From NCBI RefSeq assembly GCF_042682525.1, contig NZ_JBHUHP010000010.1:186001-250000 (forward strand): DNA of 64,000 bases, in the 5' to 3' direction. A model generated the notes under the pieces. That model was given only the letters and a program-made list of their open reading frames with translations. It was not told the DNA's origin and did no database searches. The stretch's first letter is position 1. Each line of letters starts with the position of its first letter. The DNA comes from Blastococcus_B deserti (lineage in GTDB: Bacteria; Actinomycetota; Actinomycetes; Mycobacteriales; Geodermatophilaceae). Below, one piece after another: positions 1-8,225 of this stretch. A program made the translations under genes and the position numbers.

Positions 1-102
1 CGCTTCGAGATCTGGGACGCCGCCAACTGGGAGGCCTACGTGGCCGAGCAGGAAGCCGCCTACGCCGAGATGGAGAGCGAGGGGATGCCGACGCTGTCGT
101 GA
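1..102 (+). CDS. mraZ: MraZ, C-terminal end (partial)
   Basis: The window opens inside a gene whose last 33 codons read RFEIWDAANWEAYVAEQ and end in MPTLS and a TGA at 100-102. An R-F-E-I-W-D stretch followed by a W-x-x-Y near the C-terminus is typical of MraZ, the AbrB-fold DNA-binding protein that heads dcw clusters and regulates them. The gene lies directly upstream of rsmH, as expected. Only the second half of the C-terminal AbrB-like repeat is present, so nothing can be said about its start or promoter. Confidence rests on position plus the short match. Confidence 0.85.
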   Translation, partial: RFEIWDAANWEAYVAEQEAAYAEMESEGMPTLS

Positions 103-153
103 TCCCGGGAACGCCTCTGCCCGCTGTCGCCGCCCCCCGAGGACATCCGTTCG

Positions 154-210
154 AGCCGTCTTCCCCGCGGCTCGAGCGCTCCGGGCCCCAGCCGCCTTCC
201 CCGCGGCTCG
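154..210. repeat. Pair of 21-bp hairpin-forming direct repeats
   Basis: Positions 154-174 and 190-210 match at 20 of 21 bases and start 36 bp apart. Each copy is itself an inverted repeat: TCGAGCCG at 151-158 pairs with CGGCTCGA at 168-175, and AGCCGC at 190-195 pairs with GCGGCT at 203-208. Both share the loop CTTCCCC. They lie 50-110 bp after the mraZ stop. They could attenuate mraZ read-through or be a dimeric protein site; the function is unknown. Confidence 0.55.
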
Positions 211-362
211 GTCCCGACGCCCTCCGGAGCACCCGCAGCGGGTGGGCGGACCACCCCGCCCCCGCGGGACGCCACCTGACGCTCTTCCCCGACGCCAGGC
301 GGATCCCGCGGGGGGCGGGCTCCCACCCCGGAGCGGATCTCGGCCCTCCTCCGCTCCCCGCG

Positions 363-398
363 CTCCACTGCGCCCCACTGGCCCCACTCCGCTCCACC
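363..398 (-). promoter_or_regulatory. Four-box GTGG direct-repeat array (MraZ-operator-like)
   Basis: On the plus strand the boxes CTCCACT, CCCCACT, CCCCACT and CTCCACC have their central A at 367, 377, 386 and 396, so the spacing is 10, 9 and 10 bp. Read on the minus strand these are GTGGA, GTGGGG, GTGGGG and GTGGAG. E. coli MraZ binds direct GTGGG repeats at 10-bp spacing. Function is inferred from that resemblance and from the position next to mraZ and about 100 bp before rsmH. Confidence 0.5.
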
Positions 399-500
399 GG
401 AACCGATTCGCCCCGATCGCAGCCCCGCGTCCCACCGCCGGGCGCCGGCGCGCGGCACCATTCCGGGAGCACCCCTGGACCGTTCGAGAGGCAGTCGACG

Positions 501-1496
501 ATGAGCAGCGCGGGATCTGCCGCGGCGCCGGGCCCATGGCCGCCGCCGGTGCACGTGCCCGTCCTCCTCGAGCGGGTACTCGAACTCCTCGCACCCGCCT
601 GCGCCGCCGACGGCGCCGTGCTGGTCGACGCCACCCTGGGTCTGGCCGGGCACGCCCTGGCGATGCTGGACGCCCACCCCGGCCTGCGGCTGATCGGGCT
701 CGACCGCGACCCCGAGGCGCGCGCCGAGGCGGCCCGCCGGATCGAGGCGGCCGGCCACGGCGATCGCGTGACGCTCGTACCGGCCGTCTTCGACGAGCTG
801 CCCGACGTCCTCGCTCGCCTCGGGATCGACGAGGTCCAGGGGGTGCTGTTCGACCTCGGCGTCTCCTCGCTGCAGCTCGACCGGCCGGACCGGGGGTTCA
901 GCTACTCCGCCGACGCCCCGCTGGACATGCGGATGGACCCCGGTGCGCCGCGGACGGCCGCCGACATCGTCAACACCTACTCGCCCCAGGAGCTGACGCG
1001 GGTGCTGCGGGTGTACGGCGAGGAGCGCTTCGCCTCCCGCATCGCCGCCGCGATCGAGCGGGAGCGGGCCCGCGAGCCCTTCACCAGCACCGGCCGGCTC
1101 GCCGAGCTCGTCCGTGCGGCCATCCCCGCGGCCACCCGGCGCACCGGCGGCCACCCTGCGAAGCGGACGTTCCAGGCGCTGCGCATCGAGGTCAACGACG
1201 AGCTCGGCGCCCTGAACCGGGCGCTGCCCGCCGCGATCGACGCCCTCGCCGTCGGCGGCCGCATCGTCGTCATCACCTTCCACTCCCTCGAGGACCGCAT
1301 CGTCAAGCAGGCACTGGCCGCCGAGGCCACCGACCGCACCCCGCCGGAGTTCCCCATGCCGGTGCCCGAGCTCGGTCCCGTCCTGCGTCTCCTGACGCGG
1401 GGCGGCGAGGCCCCGAGCGAGCGGGAGCTGGCGGCCAATCCGCGGGCGGCCTCCGCGCGCGTCCGCGCCGCCGAGCGGATCAGGAGGGCCGCGTGA
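501..1496 (+). CDS. rsmH: 16S rRNA (cytosine1402-N4)-methyltransferase RsmH
   Basis: RsmH (MraW) methylates N4 of C1402 in the 16S rRNA P-site using SAM. The 331-aa product has the family opening VHVPVLLERV (from residue 17), the SAM loop DATLGLAGH (43-51), GLDRDPEA shortly after, and later HPAKRTFQALRIEVN and FHSLEDRIVK, which are conserved RsmH blocks. Length is normal. The ATG at 501 is the nearest start that keeps the whole domain; its ribosome-binding site (GAGAGGCAG) is weak. The stop overlaps the ftsL start by 4 bases (GTGA), so the two are translationally coupled. Confidence 0.96.
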   Translation: MSSAGSAAAPGPWPPPVHVPVLLERVLELLAPACAADGAVLVDATLGLAGHALAMLDAHPGLRLIGLDRDPEARAEAARRIEAAGHGDRVTLVPAVFDELPDVLARLGIDEVQGVLFDLGVSSLQLDRPDRGFSYSADAPLDMRMDPGAPRTAADIVNTYSPQELTRVLRVYGEERFASRIAAAIERERAREPFTSTGRLAELVRAAIPAATRRTGGHPAKRTFQALRIEVNDELGALNRALPAAIDALAVGGRIVVITFHSLEDRIVKQALAAEATDRTPPEFPMPVPELGPVLRLLTRGGEAPSERELAANPRAASARVRAAERIRRAA

Positions 1497-2005
1497 CCCG
1501 CGCCACGGCCCGCGTGGCCGCGGCCGTCACGTCGCGGACGTCCGTTCGCTCCGGTCCCCGGGCCGTCCCCTCCCGCAGCACGCCCCCCCGGGGCACGACG
1601 AGGCCGGAGCTGCGGCTGGTGACCGGCGGTGCGGCCGGCCGGGCCCGCCGGCGGACGCCCCGTGCGCTGCGGCACCCGCGCGCCCCCTTCGTCCTGCTGG
1701 TCGTCGCGCTGCTGGTCGGCACCACGCTGGCCCTGCTGGTCCTCAACACCGCGATCGCCGTCGACTCGCTCAAGGCCACCCAGCTGCGGGCGGAGAACGC
1801 CGAGCGGGCCCAGGAGGTCCAGCGGCTCCAGCAGCAGGTCGTGGCCGGCGGCACGCCCGCCGAGATCGCCCGGGCGGCGGTCGCCGCCGGGCTGGTGCCG
1901 GCCGGCCCCGCCGCCTACCTCGTGATCGACCCCGACGGCGGGTCGGTGCTGCGCGGCACGCCCGAGCCGGCCGTGGTGCCGGGCACCCCTGAGGACGGGG
2001 ACTGA
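1493..2005 (+). CDS. ftsL: Cell division protein FtsL
   Basis: A 170-aa single-pass protein: basic, disordered N-terminus (1-63), one membrane helix (about 65-88, APFVLLVVALLVG onward), then a short coiled coil with heptads (about 92-117, rich in Q, E and R) and a short extracytoplasmic tail. Sequence identity is poorly conserved in FtsL, so the call rests on this architecture and on position between rsmH and ftsI. FtsL works with FtsB/DivIC and FtsQ to activate FtsWI. GTG start at 1493 is preceded by AGGAGGG at a good distance and overlaps rsmH by 4 bases. Confidence 0.85.
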   Translation: MTRATARVAAAVTSRTSVRSGPRAVPSRSTPPRGTTRPELRLVTGGAAGRARRRTPRALRHPRAPFVLLVVALLVGTTLALLVLNTAIAVDSLKATQLRAENAERAQEVQRLQQQVVAGGTPAEIARAAVAAGLVPAGPAAYLVIDPDGGSVLRGTPEPAVVPGTPEDGD

Positions 2006-2008
2006 GCC

Positions 2009-3940
2009 GTGCCGAACACCGGCCGATGGAGTGGCGGGGCGGGACGAGCCGGCGGGCCGGGTGGACCGGCCGGGGGCCCTCGCCCGTCCCCGGGCCGCGG
2101 GACCGGTCGCCCCGTCGCCCCGCGCGTACCGTCCGCCCGCTCCCGCGATCCGGAGAGCAGGCCCGGACCGTTCACCTCCCGTCGCGCTCCGGGCAGCCGG
2201 CGCAGCGGGGTCGGCCTGTCGATGGACCAGCGCGGCATGCGCAACCGCTGGGGCCTGGCGTTCATGATCACGCTGCTGGTGCTCGTCGTCGCGAAACTCG
2301 GCGTCCTGCAGGGCGTGGACGGCGCGGAGTACGCCAACGCCGCCGAGCAGGACCGGCTGCGCACCTATCCCATCGCCGCGCTGCGCGGCGCCGTTCTCGA
2401 CCGGGACGGCAACCCCTTCGCCTACACCGTCGACGCCTCCCGGGTGGTGGCCGACCCCGAGGTCGTCGACGATCCGGAGCGCACCGCCCTCGCCCTCACG
2501 ACGCTGCTGGACGTGCCGGTGCCGGAGCTGACCGACAAGCTGTCGAAGGACAGCCGCTACGTCGTCCTGGCCCCGCAGGTCTCGCCGGAGACCACCGACG
2601 CCATCGACGCCCTCGAGCTGCCCGGGATCCTGTTCGAGGACGACCCCGTGCGGCTCTACCCGGCCGGGACCGTCGGTGGCCAGGTGGTCGGTTTCGTGGG
2701 CCGGGACGGCGAGGGCCTGGCCGGGATCGAGCAGACGTTCCAGGACGAGCTCGCCGGCACGCCGGGCCAGCGCCGGGTGGAGGTCGGCAGCGGCGGCAAC
2801 CGCATCCCGTCGGGCATCGACGAGTCGACCCCGGCCACCGACGGCGACTCCGTCACCCTGACCCTCGACCAGGACCTGCAGTTCGTGACCGAGCAACGCC
2901 TGGGGGAGGCGTGCGCCGACGGCGCCACCACCCGCGCCTCCGCCGTGGTGCTGGACGTGCGCACCGGCCAGGTCGCCGCGATGGGCTCGTGCCCGGGTTA
3001 CGACCCCGGCAACTACTCGGCCACCGACCCCGACCTGCTCGGCAACCCGATCGTGTCCGGCGTCTTCGAGCCCGGCTCGGTCATGAAGGCGGTCACGCTC
3101 TCGGCCGCCCTCGAGGAGGGGGTCGCCGAGCCGGACACCGTGCTCACCGTCGACGGCCACATCCAGGCCGGCGACCGGGTCGTCACCGACGCCCACGACC
3201 ACGACCCGGTCGACTGGACCGTCACCGGGATCCTGGCCAAGTCCAGCAACGTGGGCACGATCATGCTGGCCCGCGAGGTGGGCGACGGGAAGCTGGAGCA
3301 GTACCTGCGGGCCTTCGGCATCGGCGAGACCACCGGCATCGAGCTGCCCGGCGAGAGCGCCGGCATCCTGCAGGACTCCGACGAGTGGAGCGAGGTCCGC
3401 GCGGCGAACGTCGCGATCGGCCAGGGCGTCTCCGTGACGACCTTGCAGATGGCCTCGATCTACCAGGCGATCGCCAACGACGGCGTCCGCGTCCCCCCGC
3501 GCATCGTCGAGTCGGTCACCGGGCCCGACGGCCGGGTGACCGAGGCCTCCACCCCCGACGGCACCCGGGTGATCAGCGAGGCGACCGCCGAGAAGATGGC
3601 GTACATGCTGGAGGCAGTCGTCGGCCCCGGCGGCACCGCGCCGCTGGGCCAGGTCGAGGGCTTCCGCGTGGCCGGCAAGACCGGCACCGCCCAGCGGCCC
3701 AATCCGGACTGCAACTGCTACGAGGGCGGCGGCTACGTGACCACGTTCGTCGGCTTCGCCCCCGCCGACGACCCCCAGTACGTCGTCGCCGTCGACCTCG
3801 AGCGGCCCAGCAGCGACGCCGAGGGCGGCCAGGTGGCCGCCCCCGTCTTCGCCGACATCCTCCGGTACGCGCTGACCGCCGACGGCGTCGTCCCCTCGGG
3901 GACGGCGCGGCCGGACTTCCGGCTCACCGGCACGCCCTGA
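2009..3940 (+). CDS. ftsI: Septal peptidoglycan transpeptidase FtsI (PBP3, class B)
   Basis: Class B penicillin-binding protein of 643 aa that cross-links septal peptidoglycan with FtsW. It has a membrane helix at about residues 83-97 after a long basic N-terminus, a PBP dimerisation domain (ALRGAVLDRDGNPFAY onward), then the transpeptidase domain with SVMK (active-site S357), SSN (412-414) and KTG (557-559). All three catalytic motifs are intact. GTG at 2009 lies 3 bases after the ftsL stop. ATG at 2222 is a possible later start that would remove about 70 disordered residues but keep the helix. Confidence 0.95.
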   Translation: MPNTGRWSGGAGRAGGPGGPAGGPRPSPGRGTGRPVAPRVPSARSRDPESRPGPFTSRRAPGSRRSGVGLSMDQRGMRNRWGLAFMITLLVLVVAKLGVLQGVDGAEYANAAEQDRLRTYPIAALRGAVLDRDGNPFAYTVDASRVVADPEVVDDPERTALALTTLLDVPVPELTDKLSKDSRYVVLAPQVSPETTDAIDALELPGILFEDDPVRLYPAGTVGGQVVGFVGRDGEGLAGIEQTFQDELAGTPGQRRVEVGSGGNRIPSGIDESTPATDGDSVTLTLDQDLQFVTEQRLGEACADGATTRASAVVLDVRTGQVAAMGSCPGYDPGNYSATDPDLLGNPIVSGVFEPGSVMKAVTLSAALEEGVAEPDTVLTVDGHIQAGDRVVTDAHDHDPVDWTVTGILAKSSNVGTIMLAREVGDGKLEQYLRAFGIGETTGIELPGESAGILQDSDEWSEVRAANVAIGQGVSVTTLQMASIYQAIANDGVRVPPRIVESVTGPDGRVTEASTPDGTRVISEATAEKMAYMLEAVVGPGGTAPLGQVEGFRVAGKTGTAQRPNPDCNCYEGGGYVTTFVGFAPADDPQYVVAVDLERPSSDAEGGQVAAPVFADILRYALTADGVVPSGTARPDFRLTGTP

Positions 3941-4044
3941 CCGCACGTCCCCCGACCCGGACCCTCCGGCCGGGCCGCGTCCGGCGCCGCCGGACGCGCC
4001 GAGGTGCGCGGGCCGGCCGGCGCCCGCCGGTAGATTGGAGTCCC

Positions 4045-5625
4045 GTGACCCCGACCGACGCCGGGTCGGTGCCCGGGCCCGCGGGGCACCGGCCCCCGAC
4101 CGCCGCCCCCATGCCGCTCCCGGAGCTGGCCGATCTCGTCGGGCTCCCCGTGGCCGGCGGGACGACGGGCGAGGTCCCCGCGGTCTCCGGTGTCACCCTG
4201 GCGTCGGCCGAGGTGCGGGCCGGCGACCTCTACGCCGCGCTCCCCGGCGCCCGCACCCACGGCGCCCGGTTCGCCGCCGACGCGGCCGCGCGGGGCGCCG
4301 TCGCGGTGCTCACCGACCCGACCGGCCTTGAGACCGCGCTGGGCGCGGGGCTGCCGGTCTGCGTCGTCGACGACCCGCGGGCGGTCCTCGGGCTCGTTGC
4401 CGACCGGGTGTACGGGCGGCCGAGCCAGGAGTTGACCGTCGTGGGCATCACCGGGACCAACGGCAAGACGACCACCGCCTACCTGGTCGAGGCCGGCCTC
4501 GCCGCCGCCGGGCTGGGCACCGGCCTCATCGGCACGGTGCAGACGCGCACCCGCGGCCGCGCCGCCGACGGCACCGTCGTGGAGACGGCGTTCCCCAGCG
4601 TCCGGACCACCCCCGAGGCACCGGCCGTGCACGCGCTGCTCGCGACCATGGCCGGCTCCGGGGTGTCGGCGGTGGTCATGGAGGTCTCCAGTCACGCGCT
4701 GGTCCTCGGCCGGGTCGGAGGCGTGCGGTTCGCTGCCGCGGGGTTCACCAACCTCGGCCGCGACCACCTGGACTTCCACGGGGATCTGGAGGAGTACTTC
4801 CGGGCCAAGGCGATGCTCTTCGACGGCCGCGCGCGGCAGGAGGTCGTCACGGTGGACGACGACGCCGGCCGGCGCCTGGCCCGGCTGCGGCCCCACGCCG
4901 GGACCGTGTCGATCTCCGGCCCGGGGGACTGGACGGCGACCGGCATCGAGCCGGCCGCGGACGGGGGATCGGCCTTCACGCTCACCGGGCCCGGGGGCCG
5001 CACCTGGCCCGCGCGGGTCCGGCTGCCCGGGCGGTTCAACGTGGCCAACGCCGTCCTGGCGGTGGCGCTGCTCGACGCGGTCGGCGTGCCGGTGGAGACC
5101 GCCCTCGCCGGCGTCGCGGCGACCGTCGTCCCCGGCCGGATGGAGCCGGTCGACGCCGGCCAGCCGTTCGTCGCGGTCGTCGACTACGCCCACACGCCCG
5201 ACGCCGTCACCACCGCCCTCACCGCGCTGCGCGGCACGACGCGGGGCCGGCTGATCACCGTCCTCGGCTGCGGCGGCGACCGCGACCCCGGCAAGCGGCC
5301 CGCGATGGGCGCCGCCGCCGCGGAGGGCAGCGACGTCGTGGTGATCACCGACGACAACCCGCGCTCCGAGGACCCCGCCGGGATCCGTGCCGCGATGCTC
5401 GCCGGCGTGCACGACGTCCCGGCCGACCGCCGCGCCGAGGTGCACGAGGTCGCCGGCCGCCGCGACGCGCTGGCCGCCGCCGTGGCGCTGGCGCGACCGG
5501 GCGACACCCTGCTGGTCGCCGGCAAGGGCCACGAGACAGGGCAGGAGATCGCCGGCACCGTGCACCCCTTCGACGACCGCGAGGTCCTCCGCGAGGTCCT
5601 GACCACCCTGGGTACGACGGCATGA
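4045..5625 (+). CDS. murE: UDP-MurNAc-L-Ala-D-Glu:meso-diaminopimelate ligase MurE
   Basis: Cytoplasmic ATP-dependent ligase that adds the third residue of the peptidoglycan stem. The 526-aa product has the Mur ligase N-terminal domain (SGVTLASAEVRAGDLY), the ATP loop GITGTNGKTT (134-143), the carbamylated-lysine region after HLDFHGDLEEYFRAKA, and DNPR (437-440), which in characterised MurE enzymes binds meso-DAP. The cell wall is therefore predicted to be meso-DAP type. GTG at 4045 has GGAG 4-8 bases upstream. The region 3941-4044 before it is a non-coding gap. The stop overlaps murF as ATGA. Confidence 0.96.
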   Translation: MTPTDAGSVPGPAGHRPPTAAPMPLPELADLVGLPVAGGTTGEVPAVSGVTLASAEVRAGDLYAALPGARTHGARFAADAAARGAVAVLTDPTGLETALGAGLPVCVVDDPRAVLGLVADRVYGRPSQELTVVGITGTNGKTTTAYLVEAGLAAAGLGTGLIGTVQTRTRGRAADGTVVETAFPSVRTTPEAPAVHALLATMAGSGVSAVVMEVSSHALVLGRVGGVRFAAAGFTNLGRDHLDFHGDLEEYFRAKAMLFDGRARQEVVTVDDDAGRRLARLRPHAGTVSISGPGDWTATGIEPAADGGSAFTLTGPGGRTWPARVRLPGRFNVANAVLAVALLDAVGVPVETALAGVAATVVPGRMEPVDAGQPFVAVVDYAHTPDAVTTALTALRGTTRGRLITVLGCGGDRDPGKRPAMGAAAAEGSDVVVITDDNPRSEDPAGIRAAMLAGVHDVPADRRAEVHEVAGRRDALAAAVALARPGDTLLVAGKGHETGQEIAGTVHPFDDREVLREVLTTLGTTA

Positions 5626-7016
5626 TCGCCCTCACCCTGGCCGAGGTCGCCGAGCTCGCCGGCGGCACGCTGACCGGGCCGGCCGGCACGCGGGCGACGG
5701 GGAAGGTCACAGTCGACTCCCGCACCGTGGCGTCCGGCGACCTGTTCGTCGCGGTCGCGGGGGAGCGGGTCGACGGGCACGACTTCCTGCCAGCGGCCGC
5801 CGCGGCCGGCGCCGTCGCCGCCCTGGCCACGCGCCCCGACGGCGCGCTCCCGTGCGTGGTGGTCGACGACACCGTCGCCGCGCTGGGCCGGCTGGCCGCC
5901 GGGGTGCACGGCCGGCTGACCGCCGGCGGCCTGCGGACCGTGGGCATCACCGGCTCCTCCGGCAAGACCTCGACCAAGGACCTCCTGGGCCAGGTGCTGG
6001 CCGCCGCGGGCCCGACCGTGAGCCCGCCCGGTTCCTACAACAACGACATCGGCCTGCCGCTCACCGTGCTCGACGCCGACGGGGAGACGCGGTTCCTGGT
6101 GCTGGAGATGGGCGCCCGCGGCACCGGGCACATCGCCCGGCTGTGCCGGATCGCCCGCCCGGAGGTGGGCGTCGTCCTCAACGTCGGGTCGGCGCACCTG
6201 GGCGAGTTCGGCAGCCCGGAGGCCATCGCGCAGGCGAAGGGGGAGCTGGTCGAGGCGCTGCCGGAAGACGGCACCGCCGTGCTCAACGCCGACGACCCGC
6301 GGGTGATCGGCATGGCGCCGCGCACCCGGGCACGGGTGGTCGCGGTCGGCCGCGGCGCCGACGCCGACGTCCGGGCCACCGACGTGGTGCTCGACGAGTC
6401 GGGCCGGGCGAGCTTCCGGCTGCGGGCGGCCGGCGAGGAGCACCCGGTGCGGCTCCGCGTGGTCGGCGAGCACCAGGTGGCCAATGCCCTGTCGGCCGCC
6501 GGCGCGGCCCTCGCGCTCGGCCTGCCCGCCGGCGAGGTCGCCGCGGCCCTGTCGGCGGCGATGCCGCGCAGCCGCTGGCGGATGGAGGTCGACCGGCGGC
6601 CGGACGGGGTGACCGTCGTCAACGACGCGTACAACGCCAACCCGGAGTCCATGCGGGCCGCCCTCGCCGCGCTGGCCGGGATGGCCGGCTCGCGGCGGAT
6701 CGCCGTGCTGGGCGCGATGGCCGAGCTCGGGCCGGACGCGCCGGCCGAGCACGAGCGGCTGGGCCGGGACGCCGCCGCCGCGGGCGTCGACCTGATCGTG
6801 GCGGTCGGACCCGATGCGGTAGGCATAGCCGAAGGCGCGGTCGCCGCCGGGCGCCGGGCAGGGGAGGAGTCGGTGCACGTGCCGGACCGGGCCGCTGCCC
6901 GCGAGCTGCTGGCGGAGGTGCTCCGTCCCGGGGACGTCGTCCTCGTGAAGGCCAGCCGCTCCTACGGGCTCGAGCTGCTGGCCGCCGACCTGCTGACCAC
7001 CGGGGCCGGCGCATGA
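5622..7016 (+). CDS. murF: UDP-MurNAc-tripeptide:D-Ala-D-Ala ligase MurF
   Basis: Adds D-Ala-D-Ala to complete the UDP-MurNAc pentapeptide. The 464-aa product shows the N-terminal domain with VTVDSRTVASGDLFVAV, the P-loop GITGSSGKTS (108-117), NNDIGLPLTVL and VVNDAYNANPESMRAAL, all MurF hallmarks. The start overlaps the murE stop and its own stop overlaps mraY (both ATGA), so murE-murF-mraY form a tightly coupled translational unit. Confidence 0.96.
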   Translation: MIALTLAEVAELAGGTLTGPAGTRATGKVTVDSRTVASGDLFVAVAGERVDGHDFLPAAAAAGAVAALATRPDGALPCVVVDDTVAALGRLAAGVHGRLTAGGLRTVGITGSSGKTSTKDLLGQVLAAAGPTVSPPGSYNNDIGLPLTVLDADGETRFLVLEMGARGTGHIARLCRIARPEVGVVLNVGSAHLGEFGSPEAIAQAKGELVEALPEDGTAVLNADDPRVIGMAPRTRARVVAVGRGADADVRATDVVLDESGRASFRLRAAGEEHPVRLRVVGEHQVANALSAAGAALALGLPAGEVAAALSAAMPRSRWRMEVDRRPDGVTVVNDAYNANPESMRAALAALAGMAGSRRIAVLGAMAELGPDAPAEHERLGRDAAAAGVDLIVAVGPDAVGIAEGAVAAGRRAGEESVHVPDRAAARELLAEVLRPGDVVLVKASRSYGLELLAADLLTTGAGA

Positions 7017-8092
7017 GGTCGGTCCTGATCGCGGCCGGGGTCAGCCTGATCATCTCCATCCTGCTCACGCCGCTGGCCATCCGGGCCTTCCGCCGCCAGG
7101 GGCTGGGGCAGGAGATCCGGGACGACGGCCCCGAGAGCCACCTGTCGAAGAAGGGCACGCCCACCATGGGCGGCACGGTGATCGTGGGGGCGACCGTCGG
7201 CGGCTACGCGGCCGCGCACCTGATCCTCACCGATCAGCAGAACTGGGGGTTCACGGCCAGCGGGCTGCTGCTCCTGTTCCTCATGGTGGGCCTGGGCACC
7301 GTCGGGTTCCTCGACGACTACCTCAAGATCCGGTACCGCCGCAGCCTGGGGCTGAACAAGACGGCCAAGCTGGTCGGCCAGCTGGTGGTGGGCGTGGCCT
7401 TCGCGGTGATGTCGATCAACTTCCCGAACAGGGACGGCGTGACCCCGGCGTCCACCGTGGTGTCCTACGTCCGCGACATCGCGCCCTTCGCGCTGGGGTC
7501 GGTCGCCTTCGTGATCCTCGCCTACCTCTTCATCGCGGGGTTCTCCAACGCGGTCAACCTCACCGACGGGCTCGACGGCCTCGCGGCGGGGGCCTCCGCC
7601 ATGGTGTTCGCGTCCTACGTCTTCATCTCGTTCTGGCAGTTCACCCACGACTGCGCGAACGAGCTCATCGAGGGCTGCTACACCGTGCGGGATCCGCTCG
7701 ACGTCACGCTGGTCGCGGCGGCGGGACTCGGGGCCTGCCTGGGCTTCCTCTGGTGGAACACCAGCCCCGCCCGGATCTTCATGGGCGACACCGGCTCGCT
7801 GGCCCTCGGCGGCCTGCTGTCGGGTCTGGCGATCGTGACGCGCACCGAGCTGCTGCTCGTCGTCCTCGGCGGGCTGTTCGTCGCGGTGACGATGTCCGTG
7901 GTGATCCAGGTGGCCTTCTTCCGCGCCACCCGGCGCCGGGTCTTCCGCATGGCGCCGCTGCACCACCACTTCGAGCTGGCCGGCTGGACGGAGAACACCG
8001 TCATCGTGCGCTTCTGGCTGGTCACGGCGATGGCCGTCGCGTTCGGGATCGGCCTGTTCTACGCCGACTGGCTCAACATCGTCGGACTGTGA
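7013..8092 (+). CDS. mraY: Phospho-MurNAc-pentapeptide transferase MraY
   Basis: Polytopic membrane enzyme making lipid I from UDP-MurNAc-pentapeptide and undecaprenyl phosphate. The 359-aa product has about ten hydrophobic segments, KKGTPTMGG near the N-terminus, the catalytic stretch NLTDGLDGLA (from residue 182), MGDTGSLALGG and HHHFELAGW near the C-terminus. ATG at 7013 overlaps the murF stop. In most actinobacteria murD follows directly; here the next gene, ftsW, begins 133 bp downstream and no murD is present. Confidence 0.96.
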   Translation: MRSVLIAAGVSLIISILLTPLAIRAFRRQGLGQEIRDDGPESHLSKKGTPTMGGTVIVGATVGGYAAAHLILTDQQNWGFTASGLLLLFLMVGLGTVGFLDDYLKIRYRRSLGLNKTAKLVGQLVVGVAFAVMSINFPNRDGVTPASTVVSYVRDIAPFALGSVAFVILAYLFIAGFSNAVNLTDGLDGLAAGASAMVFASYVFISFWQFTHDCANELIEGCYTVRDPLDVTLVAAAGLGACLGFLWWNTSPARIFMGDTGSLALGGLLSGLAIVTRTELLLVVLGGLFVAVTMSVVIQVAFFRATRRRVFRMAPLHHHFELAGWTENTVIVRFWLVTAMAVAFGIGLFYADWLNIVGL

Positions 8093-8225
8093 CCGGCCCA
8101 CTGCTCACCGTCCCGCGGTCCGGCCGCCGTTCCGCCCTCTCCCCGCGACACGCGCCGGGGGTGGCCCGGACGGGGCCGCCCAGCAGCGACGATGGGGCCA
8201 TGAGGGCGGACCGGGTGGAGGAGCG

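Larger units (their letters stand above)
103..500. other. 398-bp mraZ-rsmH intergenic region
   Basis: No convincing gene is seen here. The stretch holds two near-identical hairpin repeats (154-174 and 190-210) and an array of four CCAC boxes about 10 bp apart (363-398). Both are listed separately. It probably carries the promoter and control elements for rsmH and the genes behind it. Confidence 0.6.

Noticed and set aside
977..3946. 989-aa minus-strand open frame opposite rsmH, ftsL and ftsI
   Set aside because: Antisense shadow: composition (G, D, V, R, H repeats) is that of the complement of GC-rich codons; the plus-strand genes have full family motifs.
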